64,000 nucleotides of DNA from Strongylocentrotus droebachiensis (lineage: Eukaryota; Echinodermata; Echinoidea; Camarodonta; Strongylocentrotidae): contig JAVYIG010002511.1 of NCBI GenBank assembly GCA_035222895.1, positions 1-64,000 of the forward strand, written 5' to 3'. This document shows positions 25,286 to 37,900 of this stretch, one piece after another. Numbering within the stretch: the stretch's first letter is position 1; each line of letters opens with the position of its first letter. Under the pieces are notes generated by a model. The model was not told the DNA's origin. It was given only the letters and a program-made list of their open reading frames with translations, and did not search any database. Position numbers and translations under genes: made by a program.

Positions 25286-26047
25286 AATGGTAGTTGTAGA
25301 GTCAATGGGTTAAAATGGTTTAGGGAAAGTCGACTCCGCCCACCCTCATCCCCACATAAAAAAAATAAAAAAAATAACGCACTCTGAAAAGTATTCGCAA
25401 CGCACTTTCAGTGGATATCATTGCAAAATTATTCTTGGATAGCTGTTCGGAAATGAAATTCTCGTTATCTCATCTTCCGACTGTTTTGTCCCTAGTCGGT
25501 CATACCGGAAAGAAATGCTTTATCGTGATGTGACAGAGTTTAATGGGGGTGTGTAAAGGGCACATGCGGTTATCTATTCTGTCAATAACTGCCATTTATT
25601 ACGCAGTAACCTTTTGTTGTGTGTCTGACAGTTTGAAGAAGGTACTCGTTGGAATTCGAGAGCCAGAGATTGAGGCCAACATCATGATATCTTTAAAGAG
25701 AAATAGGGGTGCTTGAGAATTACAAAGTAAAGCATCCTCCTTTCCTGGTATATCGGTAGAATGACCATACTCCTTACGTAAATATGATTGCATTAATTTG
25801 TTGATTAATTTGAAGCTGTTTTCAATTGATGTCCAAAATATATTTATTTATTTATTTATTCCGTTTTATTTAAACAGGGTAGCCCCGTCAGTAATCGCAG
25901 TACTGTTTTCCAGGGGGCCCTGTATCGTTGTATGGTATCCATTCTGTAAATCATTGATAATTATATAGCAAATTTTCACACTGTTGAACAAAGGGAACTT
26001 GCTCCATAAGCATGATAGGGTCACTTCAGGCTTTATAAAGTTTTCCA

Positions 26048-26690
26048 TAACCACCATCGACTACCACCACCTCCACCATCACCACGACCACCATCATAAT
26101 CACACCACCACCACCACCACCACCACCACCACCATCACCACCACCACCACCACCACCACCACCATCACCACCACCACCACCACCACCACCACCATCACCA
26201 TCACCACTACCATCACCACCACAATCACCATCATCATCACCACCACCACCACCATCACCACCACCATCACCACCACCACCATCACCACCATCACCACCAC
26301 CATCACCACCACAATCATCACCACCACCACCACCATCATCATCATCACCACCACCATCACCACCATCACCATCACCACCATAACCACCACCATCACCACC
26401 AATACTACTACTACCACTCCAAAGGTGAATGAGGGACAGAACATAATTTTATTTGGGAAAACTGATTCAAAGGTAAACCACCATCACTACTACCATCACC
26501 ACCATCACTACCTATATTACCACTACCACTATTAACACCACCACCACCAACCACCATCACCACCACCACTACTAACTACCACCTCCACCACCATCACTAC
26601 TACTACTAAAATACTACTACCACTCAAAATGTACATGAGAGGAGACAGAATATTATTTGATTTGTAGAAATTAAGTCAAATCAAAATAAG
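26048..26690 (+). repeat. (CAC/CAT)n array with duplicated flank
   Basis: Blocks of CAC with scattered CAT/CAA span 26048-26425 and 26475-26610. After each block a related non-repetitive segment follows: ACTACTACTACCACTC...GAGGGACAGAACATAATTTTATTTG (from about 26402) and CTACTACCACTC...GGAGACAGAATATTATTTGATTTG (from about 26615). So array plus flank were duplicated together. Confidence 0.9.
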
Positions 26691-27714
26691 TTCCCCCATT
26701 GCAAGCAATACCCATATTCAAAAGTTACTGGGCAAGACTCGTCTGGGAACTTGATTCAAGTAGTACGTTCATAAATTTCTCCCGAATTCCAACGAAGCAA
26801 CGTCACCAGTAAACACCAGGTAGTTTATAACAGAAAAGTCAGAGGTTGTCGATGGAACTATTCCGTCTTGTTTTCTCTCTCTCTCCCCCATGAGAGACAG
26901 GCACTTCGACCTCCGCTCATTTTGGAACTGTCAGTGTGCCCTTGGAAAACATGCGCATCAATTTATTTCGGGCGGAGAATGCGTGGTTTATCACCCCCGC
27001 GTCAAGTGGAGTGATGAATGATTTCTCCTCTTGTTTTTGCCTGGGCGTAGCCAGCCAGAGGGTGGGGGTCAAAGCGCCCTCTTAAAATCCACCAACTATG
27101 TGACAGCTATGCTTTATTCCATATTCATCGTCGACTATTGTGTTTATCATCAAAATAATGGATAACATTGGGTTATTTTATTAATCAAGCATCATACCTT
27201 AAATAGTGGCGGCAGTGGCAACTTCTCTGCTGTCGGAAAATTTGAGCATGTGAAGACCCCGTGTATTCATATTGACAGCAAATTTAAAGGGGCAGGGGCT
27301 GCCCCTTACACTGAGAACCTGGCTACGCTAATGACACTTGTGGCCTTACTGTTGGCATTATATTATCATCATGACTTCCTAAGCCCCTTTTGATTGAATC
27401 ATACTCATGTCTGTCCTGGCATGCAGTATGTTTGCAGGTTTGGGACCAACACTTTTCTCTTTCTCATGACATTCTGAACCTTTAAGTGATTCCGCTTCCG
27501 GCATTTTCCGAAACCCCTGTTGATGACGACGTCGGAGAGACAGGACGATCTCTGGCAAACGTTCAAGAAGCCGGACGGAAGAGGAGGAGGAGGAAGAGAC
27601 AGTTGGGTAATCCTTAGAAGGTTGTCGGAATAATCCATCTCTTTCATCATGCCCATGGTCGAACTGCTGATTTCTGGATCTTGTCATCCAAAGTGTCACA
27701 TATTTCAATAAACA

Positions 27715-27846
27715 ACCGAGTTGACACGCGTGACCCGATGAGTCGACTACGGACGAACGGACGCACCGCCGCCGAAGCGAGACGAGTTCGTTGCGACTAC
27801 TTCACTTCGCGAAGATCACATTTACGGTGTTGTAATAGATAATAAC
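27715..27846 (+). promoter_or_regulatory. CpG-rich segment upstream of ADAMTS exon 1
   Basis: In an otherwise AT-rich window this stretch has many CG dinucleotides (for example CGGACGAACGGACG and CCGCCGCCGAAGCG). It lies 130-260 bp before the likely start codon. It is a plausible promoter/5' UTR. No TATA box was seen. Confidence 0.4.
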
Positions 27847-27978
27847 ACGCAGACTTGAACTCATCGGATGATATTTCTCGGGATGCGGGGTGCCATATCA
27901 TCCTACCTCTTTCTCAGCATGGGATCGTCTCACACTTCAACCCAGATACAACCCTCTCCTACTTACCGATGCCGGGCG

Positions 27979-28054
27979 ATGTTGATGCTGAAATTCCTTC
28001 TCATTTTGTTCTACGTCCAGTTTTCTCACGCTCTGACTGAATATCAACAATACG
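27979..28054 (+). CDS. ADAMTS exon 1: signal peptide
   Basis: [18 protein letters not shown] is a typical signal peptide. The ATG at 27979 is chosen because it puts the hydrophobic core at the N-terminus; an upstream in-frame ATG at 27868 would add 37 residues. It ends in TACG before GTAAGA, phase 1. Confidence 0.75.
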
Positions 28055-28784
28055 GTAAGAACGTTAACAAAAAAAGTTGTATTCCACAAAAACAAACCAA
28101 TTCTGCAAAATGTAAACTTGAGGTTTTTCTGTTGTTTTCCAATTGTTTTTACATTTGTTCGATTCAGTGTACGGAACATTACTTCTCAAACATTTGAAGT
28201 AATTTGAATATCACATTTCCAGATGGGATTAACAGTTTTTAAACACAAAAAAAGAAAAAGTGTTCTGTATACATCCATTTCCTTAATCGATATGATACTG
28301 TTGTAAATATGTTATGTCGTTGAGTTGTACTTTCAATTTAAAAAAAAAAGAGAAGAAGAATGTATCAAACTCTATTAGTTAGGAACTTTTGCGTGACGTA
28401 ACGAAATATTTTGGCAAATTGCCATTGCTAATGTTCTTCGAGTAGAAATCCTGGTGTTTTGTCAAATACAAAATAAACTTGCTAAAGTTTTGTGTTTTGT
28501 GACTTTCTCGTCTGCCTAGTTTCTTGATGATTTGTTTCCGCTTTTTCTTGTATTTCTTTCCGTTTGAAAATGTCGTTTTTCGACTACATCAAAATAACGG
28601 GATTGTGTCCTTGTGATAGGATTTGGATCTATTTGATAACTTTCGTATTCTTTCTATACCGATTGTATAATTAAAAAATAAACCTTTCTATTTTAGTCGA
28701 TTGTGAACCTGTAAAATAGGAGCTGTCTACACGAATTCCAACACGCTTCATTTTCTCTCTTTCCCAATGATCTCTCTCTCTCTC

Positions 28785-28820
<36 letters not shown>

Positions 28821-31800
28821 ACCCTCTATCTCTATCTAACCCCCTCTCTCTCACTCTCTCTCTTCATCTCTCCCTCTAACCCTCTCTAACCCTCATCTCT
28901 CTCTCATCTCCCCTCTCTCATTCCCCCAATCACTCTTGTGTTTCTCTCTTCTTTTTAACTTCTGTCCACTTCTCCTTGTATCCTCCCCCTCTCTCTCTTT
29001 CTCTCTCTGTCTCTCTGTCTTCTCTCTCTCTCGGTCTCTCTCTCTCTCTCTCTCCTTATAGCCCTCTCTCCATCCCTATTTTCTTCTCTCGCTCTTTTCC
29101 CGGTTTTTCTTATTACACTCACATTAGACTGTGTGCATCTGTGTGTCATAACATTATCTTTATGACCTATTTAATATATTCTAACATGAATCCGTTGGTT
29201 TTAGACAAACGTTCGTCCTTTCTTGAGATCGTGCACCCGCGTGTAATCCAGGATGATTTCGACAGTCGTCATCGTCGGTCAACATCTCCGTCGATGTCGC
29301 AGCATCACAAAAACCTGCAGTACATGTTTGCCACGGAGGAGAAGGATTTCCATTTGATACTGACGTTGAACGAAGGTTTGATCTCGCCTGGCTTCGTCCT
29401 GGAGAGACGATCGTCGTCGAATGTGTCTCGAACACGTTTTCAACCAGCGTATGAACGTCATCGTCATTGCTCTTATCATGGAGTGGTTCGTGGCCACGCA
29501 AATTCTCAGGTCGCTGTCAACGTGTGTCGTGGATTGGTGAGCCTTTGTTAAAATATCGTCATACTACTAATTTTAGGAGAAATATTGGGAAGACTGTTCA
29601 TTTATAAGTCAGTCCATTACAGTCCATTCAGTTTGTTATTTACCTAGTACCGAATCTCACAGGCGTTCATATGATGGCACTAATGACTTTGATCAAGGTA
29701 GGGGTGGAAAGAAGATTTTCATGTTACCGAAAAATGTAGAAGAATTATATAATTTGCGATATGTCCCTAATATGTCGAATAATGTGAAATTACCCTCCTC
29801 GCCAAAAGTATCATTGTGAATCTTGCTGTCATTGACGTTGTCATTCTATGTTTACGTTCAACATATAATTCCTTGTTTAAAATAATGATTATAATTACTA
29901 TTAACGACATGCCGCCATCGTGTTGGTTTGTCCGACTTATATTTTGACTTATATAAATTATACTTTGTCTCATGTACATTGACAGAGGGGGCTCATTTCA
30001 CTAGGAGAAGAGGAGGATTTCTTTATCGAACCCGTCAATGCATCGGCATATGACAAGGAGAGTGATGACGGTGCGCATATCATCTACAAACCTTTATTGA
30101 ACCGAGGAAGGAGGAATTCGACTCCTAATAATGCCTTCTGTTCAGACACCGGTAAGTCGAAAAAATAACAATGATAATAATGATAATGACGATAATAATG
30201 ATAATAATAATGATGATAATAATGATAATAATGATAATAATAATAATGATGATAATAATAATAATAATGACAATAATGAAAATAATTATATGAAAGATAA
30301 TAATATTAATAATGATGATAATAAGACCAATAATTACATTAGTAATAATAATCACTGTTTCTTATGAAGCACTCTGTTACAACCGACCAATGGGCTTACA
30401 GTATTATTATTACCCTGGACACCAAATTCTATTCCGCGCATTCTCCACTCCCTGGGAAGTATTCCTTTTTAGTGCCGCGGCGAAAATACTAATTTAATCA
30501 ATCGACCATCGTATCCCAACGGATACCCATTTAGCACCTCGGTAATATTGATGATTGGATTTACTTCATTGAATGGATGGTGTCAGGATGGTGCCAAAAA
30601 GTGCAATTTTAGGCACCATATTGAGTCAAGCATTTTGTAAACAACTAAGACATCATATGAAAATGCACATTTTCGATGCATGTGGATTATAACAAGATAT
30701 AAACTTACGCAACTGAATAGTTATGACAAACCAAACTTTAATATCACAATAGTTTAACCAGGGAGGTGAGATAAAGTCTCACGTCCCTGGTTAAACTTGG
30801 CGATATCTGGGCGATGTATGCCCACCTTCGCGAAAGCAAGGAGGATAGCTGGTATCTCTTTGGCGAAAGCGTCTCTACGTCTTTGGATCACACATTTCCC
30901 TTGGTTTGACCTCATTAGGGCGGCGTGTGGACATTCCACGATTACGTAATGAGAAGGTCATCTATTAGCGACCTGCTTGTCGCGTGTGACCTTGTATGAC
31001 CCCTTACACCTGTCAATTATGACATGCCGTCCTTGTCCTCCTAAGGTCACGAATGTTTTGATGCACTAGTTAGTCTAGTAGTCAGAGACCCCGGGTAGAA
31101 TACTTTTCGAATATGCATGTACAATGCCACTCTTTAGACCAAAAATATTTGGACCTGTGAATACACTGCTGCACTAGTTTAAAATGATTTTTTTTTGTCT
31201 TGCTAAATTACTTGGACTTAACAAATCAGAAGGCTAAATAGGTTCAATTCAATTCAATTTCAATTCAGAACTTTATTTCAGACTCAACTACACAAGGCAG
31301 AGGTCCATAAAACATATGTTACATACATGTAGATATATAGGGAGTATAAACATGATGAGTATAATAGCAACAAATCTTACAAAGATAACTAAACTATACT
31401 AGGCCTACGTACAAACAATCTAAACTCTAAGAGTAACATGTAACCTGCAAGGTTGATAACAGCATAACAAACTAACTCTAAGCTGTACCTGTAACTGTAA
31501 GATTAAAATAAGTACATGTATTACAATCAATAACAATCTATTGAAGTTGTATCTCGTAACAATCTGTCTCTGTTCAACTAACCAGAACGATAAACTAATA
31601 ATAAATAACTATTATAAAAAACAAAGAAACAAGGATACTGGAATCCTTGGTAACAGGAACATAATGATCAATTGCCATGTGTCAGCAGGCTATTCAGCCA
31701 AAATCTCCAGAGGCCCGATGTGTACCTAAGACAACTATACGAGGGGTTCACTAACATCTTTAAAATACCATTCTCAGACACATCCACTCTCTGGATGAAC

Positions 31801-34800
31801 TTATACATAAGATTTCGTAATACAGCCGAACAGGCTGGAACATTCAACTCAGCAAACATTTGACTAGCACTAAAGTATCTAGGTACCCTAAGAAGCATTC
31901 TCATGGCATCATTATAGGCCACAGTAAGCCTGTACAAACTGCTCTTCTTAAAAGTACACCACAGATGCGCAGTGTATAGAGGTGTACAGTATGCCCTAAA
32001 TAAAGCCACCTTCACATCCGGAGAACACATATGAAATTTCCTAACAAGCATATTACCTTGAGCATATAATTTACGACACTGTCGACTAATATCTTTATCA
32101 TCACTGAAATCCTCAGTAAAGAAATGACCAAGATACATGGCCTCTGTACAGACATTGAGTTTAGCTCCACACAAATAAAAATCCGGGAATACCAATCTAC
32201 GGTGTTCCTTACATCTAATTATCATAACATGACTCTTTTTTGCATTATATTTGACATCATTATCATATCCATAATCAGAACAAATCTTGAGCAAACTCTG
32301 CAACCCAGCAGTTGACGGGCTAATAATAACGAGATCATCTGCATACATTAAATGATTGACTACCATACCACCAACTACACAGCCTTTTTTACAAGCATTC
32401 AAATTGTCAGATAGACCATCCATGTACATGTTAAAGAGAAAGGGAGAAAGAATACCACCTTGTCTAACACCATTACTGACATGGAATGGTTCAGAGACAC
32501 TACTTCCCCATCTAGCCATCATTGTTTGATGGGCATACCAAAACACGAGTATCCTAATCAGGTACTTAGGAATACCTCTATCAGCCATTTTCGTAAACAG
32601 CTTTTCATGATTTATCCGATCAAAAGCTTTAGAAGCATCAAGAAAACAAAGAAACAAGGAAGAATTTTTGCTACGATAACTTGCAATTATTTCCTTCAGA
32701 GCAAATATACACATGTCAGTGCCATGTTTGGCTTTAAAACCGAACTGGTTATCTTTAGTAAGAATATACATCTCTAACCTACCAAGCAATATCTTTTCCA
32801 GCACTTTGGACAGGACACTTGCCAATGCTATAGGTCTATAGTTGTCCTTACTAGTAATGCGACCAGCTTTATTTTTAATGACTGGCACCAAAACAACAGA
32901 AATCATACTATCTGGTAAGATACCATGAATCAAAAAGCCCGAAATGCACATTGCAAGCAACGGCATGAGTTTCGGGCTTGCAAGCTTTAGATGTTCAGCT
33001 GTAATAGTATCAAGACCACATGACTTATTGTCATCTAATTTTCTGATAGCTTCTTTAACCTCCTCTGGAGAGATAACCATATTTACATCAAAGTCAACAT
33101 TAGTAACATCCTGCACCGTACTCTGTACACAATTAAACAAATCCTTGTAATGATTACACCACAATTCACTTATTTTTTCATCACCAGAGATACCTTCAAT
33201 ATTAGTTGGAAGAGGCGCTTTACTATTATTAACACATTTAATTTCTTTCCAAAACTCATAATAACTTTTACCCTGCAATTTACGAGCAACAGAGTCCATT
33301 TATGTGTGACTGTAATTCAGTCATGAACTTAGAAAGAAAAAAAATAACCCGAGGCATTTTGCTGCTGTTGATCTCCTACACCTAACAGAGGAGTAGAAGG
33401 ACGAGGGAGAGGACGGAGGAGAAGAGAGGGAAAATAAGGAGGAGGAGAAGAAGAAGGAGGAGAAGAAGAAGGAGGAGAAGAAGAAGAAGAAGAAGAAGAA
33501 GAAGAAGAAGAAGAAGCTGATTAAGAAGAAGAAAGTATAAGAAGAAAAGGAGAAGAAGAAAAAGAAGAAGAAAAAAAAAGAAGAAGAAGAGGAGAAGAAG
33601 AAGCCGAAGAAGAAGATTCGATCCCAAAGTATAAGAAGAAAAGGAGAATAAGAAAAAGAAGGAAAAAAAAAGAATAAGAAGAGGAGAAGAAGAAGCTGAA
33701 GAAGAAGAAGATTGGATCCCAAACTAAAAGATAAATAAGGACTTTGAAATTGGTGTGACTCAGGAATTACGATTGCGAAGCTGCAATTTCGTGACAATTC
33801 ACGTTACGCGAGTGTATAATGTACGTGGCAAGTTATAATGGTTAAACGCCTCGAACTTCGGAAACCCATCGTGTATTTTTCTTTAACTTTATTTTAGGCT
33901 TTAGATAACGAGAGTCAGGCTCGACTAGCATATGTGCTATTTTTACTCTACTTTACCATCGATCACAAACACATTGTAAATAGTCATTTATTGTTTTACT
34001 CTTGACACTAAATTTTTGTATAACTATTTTAATAATTGTATATCGCTGCAGAAAACATGTATTTTAATTCATGTCATGTTTATATTTATGTTATATTGAC
34101 ATTGTCATTGTACATTTATTTTTCTTTTTTTTGATGTTTTCAATGGTGGTGAATAAATTCAATTTTCAATTCAATTTAACCGTATCCAATATGCCCGTCA
34201 AATGACATATCCGTATTTTATTCTACAGGTACATGGCACCGTGACGACCCTGCTTCGAAGAGAGCTGGACGTCGGGTACGAAAGTCAGTTAGCATGGAGC
34301 GAACTGTGGAAACCTTAGTGGTCGTCGACCAGTCCATGATTGAATATCACAAGGACGAGGACATCGAGACCTATGTGCTCACTATCATGAATCTGGTAGC
34401 TATCATTCAATTTGATTCAATGAGTTTTGTTTACATTGCTATCTATTGAAGCATAAATTGGTAACAATTTGTAAATAAACTGTATCGCGACAAAATAATT
34501 CTTCCAGAGATAATACGGCTGTTCATCGTTTAAGTTTGTGAATTAGGCATGGAAGTGATGACATAAACAATATGTAAGATCCGAGCAAACATTAAATGGG
34601 GGGGGGGGGGGGGGGTGAAAATACCTTGAAAGATACATGTAAAACAAAATCCGATGCGCATTCCTCTTTTGTATTTAAAACAAAATAAGATAAAAAGATA
34701 GGCCGATGGGCGATGGTATATACATTATCATAAATCGTCCTGCCTTCTTTTCATCTTGTACTGATATTAAGTCTAACTTAAGAAAAATATGTGAAATAAA

Positions 34801-34953
34801 AATCAATCGCTGAATGTTTTTGTTTTGTTTTGTTGCGTACCCAGGTGGCTAAGTTTTATCGTGATCCGAGCATTGGGAACTTGGTGAACATCGCCCTCGT
34901 GCGCCTGATCCTCTTAGAAGACCAACAGGTGAATCATGGCTGGAATTTATTCT

Positions 34954-34994
<41 letters not shown>

Positions 34995-37900
34995 GGGGGG
35001 GGGGGTTCCATTCCAATTTGATAGCAAGTTTGGTTTGCAATATTGCCACTCAATGCATTCACATCCTTCTTCGTATCCTTCACTATGAACATGACGGACA
35101 AAGAAAGCGGACAAAATATACAGTTCCTCAGGTAGATAAAGGAACATCCCTTCACTGCTATTATGTAAAAATGTGTAGAACAGGTGTCACATGCATATTC
35201 ACCTGTTTTACTAATTTTTACATAATAGCAGTGAAGGGATTTTCCTTTGTGTACATGAGGAACTGTTTATCATTTGCTGTGTTAAGTTTAATTTGTTTGT
35301 ATTTCATGTATTATATTTATCATGTTTATTGTAAATGTCTATTTCAACTTCTACTCGGCAGTCAGTTCTGAGTTTAGACATTAATATCATATACACTATT
35401 TTATTATAGGACGACCTAGAGATCTCTAACAACGCAGACGACACATTGAATAGCTTCTGCGCATGGCAAGACACATTGAACCCGGAAGGGGATGAGCAAC
35501 ACAATCACCATGACAACGCAATACTTCTTACCAGGTGAGCTAACTACCATTCAGGCTAAATAAGCAAGGATAAAGCAGAACAAAAATTAGTAAATCTGAT
35601 ACTATTCTTCTCACTTTCAAATCCTCTCTTCGTTTTGTTCTCTCTCTCTCTCTCTCTCTCCCTCTATAATATATACATTTTTTGATTCTCTTTAGTGATT
35701 CTCTTTATGTTTCTGACACTTAACACTTTCCTGCCTCATTCTTTTTCACCCTGCATTCACCGTTTCTCTTTCTTTCTATTTACCCTCTTCTGATCGTGAT
35801 TCAAACATAACAAAATTCAACTGTTGTCCAAATACTTTCAAGTAGGCCTAACTAGAGACTACACACAGCTTCAAAGTTTTATTCATTTTCGAATAATGAT
35901 TTTATTTAAATGAAATTTAGATATAAGGTTCTTCTTCTTTGCGTGCCATGTCCTGAGACGTTGTCGACCATGGAATGCCATAACTTTCTGTCTCATATTC
36001 TATGAAGTAATTCATTCTCCCCGAGATCAATTCCACTTTCAGAAATCCCACTCCTTAAGCTACTCCTCCTGAGAATCCTCCTTCTACCCCTACTCCTCCT
36101 CCCCTTTATTCTTCCAGTCAGTGCAAGATTTTCCGAACCATTCTTTCGAATAACATGACCCAATAAGCTCAGCTGTCGACCTCTTATATTATTCAGAAGC
36201 TTTTGTCTTGTTCCTGCCATGGCAGATACCATTAGATACTCTTTCTATCCATGAAATTCTAAGCATCTTTCTCAATGATGATACATTTATAATCATTGAA
36301 TTTTTTTTGAAGGAAGGACCTGTGCCGGGGTTCTGATATCTGCTTCACGTTAGGCTTGGCTCACGTGTCTGGCATGTGTAATAGGAAGCGAAGCTGTAGC
36401 ATCAACGAAGACAACGGCCTTGCTGTTGGGTTCACCGTGGCGCACGAGATGGGACACAAGTAAGAATATTAGACGTAAATCCGTGTCATATCTAGCCGAA
36501 TGACTTCCGGGGCAAACAATATATTTGGACCCCCTGCTCAAGTTTATCACTTCAAAATACGAACCAGTCGGGAAGCAAAGTAATGTTATTTTTGTTTTGA
36601 AATTTAAACCCGTTAAAGCCCAATTTATGGAGTACCAAATAACAAGATCCAGAAGAAAAAAACACATGCGAGAGAGTCACGTGACCAAACTTCAGAAATT
36701 GTTGGCATATGAGACTTTAACAAAATATTATAACGCATTTTGGGATTGACTGGGGATGCATATATTCTTTAAAGATCCTAAAATGTATTGGTTTTCTTTC
36801 CCTTTCTTTTCTATATTTTTCTATTTTGTGCGCCTTTCAAGTACCACCCTTGGCACTTCCCCAGCCTTTGCACTCCCTCGGGTTAAAACCATTTTACACT
36901 GTACGATCCAACCAAGATCAGATTGTGAACGAAATCGCAATATTATCTAATATACAAAATGTAGGCATGCTAACTATTCCTCCTTTCAACTTAATACTTG
37001 GCATAATTTCAGTCTGCAGATAATTAATTTTTAGAGGGATAAGCCTCAATGATTAAGATCGCGGTTCTATCAAAAGTTCATGCTCTCGACTGTCATGATT
37101 ATGTAAACAGTATTTTGTGGTAACGGTAACGAACAAAAAAACTTCACAGAAATGTGTCATGGTTTGCCCTCGTATAGCTTTGGCATGCAGCACGACGGCA
37201 TTGATAACCCATGCTCGTTTGACGATGACCCGAGTGGCCCATATGTGATGTCTTCACGGGTTCCTAGTGGTCTTACACCCACAGCATGGTCCTCCTGCAG
37301 CCGGGAATACATCACTCGTTTCCTAGAGTAAGTCAAACATTTTTTGAGCGTCAAGTAACGCCTGGCTGGAATGCTCCCCAGGGAGTGGAGATTGTGCACA
37401 CAGTGTGTGCGGGCAAGCACTGAATCCAATGACCGGGGTAATAGTATATTTGTAAAGCGCTTAGAGACATTTTTATTAAGCGCTATGTAAAAATTAAATA
37501 TTATTATTAAGTACAAATATGGCGGCATGCGGTAGGATCATGAGGCCATTTTGGCTTCGATATTTTGAATCACATCAAATAAATTATGGACAGCGGTCTT
37601 CTCGGGTTCGAAGTGGTCTTACACAAATTAAATGGTTTACTAGACGAGTGAGTACATTTCAGCAAGGAGAACACTATAATGGTGGCAGTAGTGGGATTGC
37701 GAGGCCATTCGGGCTTAAAATTGATTCAAATTGAATCAGATCATATATGGATAGATACATTCTTAATGTCTTGGAGGTTCTTTTGGTCGTCTTACACCCA
37801 CTTCATGGTTTACCTGTACCAGAGAGTACAACAGAGTAATACAATTGTTGGTTGGAGCGATGGAAATGTAAGGCCTGTTCATCTGGATGTCCTCATGAAT

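Noticed and set aside
25984-26535. 183-codon Thr/His/Ile-rich open frame and 114-codon Val-rich frame on the other strand
   Set aside because: Pure translations of the CAC/CAT microsatellite; no other coding signal.
27379-27708. 109-codon minus-strand frame just upstream of ADAMTS
   Set aside because: No recognised family, Ser run from a GAG repeat, and no splice or promoter support.
28976-29204. N-terminal extension of ADAMTS exon 2 through an upstream ATG
   Set aside because: The extension translates the CT microsatellite; a good acceptor at 29204 joins in phase to the signal-peptide exon instead.
29181-29501. 106-codon minus-strand frame
   Set aside because: Shadow of ADAMTS exon 2.
33321-33797. 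158-codon Phe/Ser/Leu-rich minus-strand frame
   Set aside because: Translation of the GAA polypurine tract.
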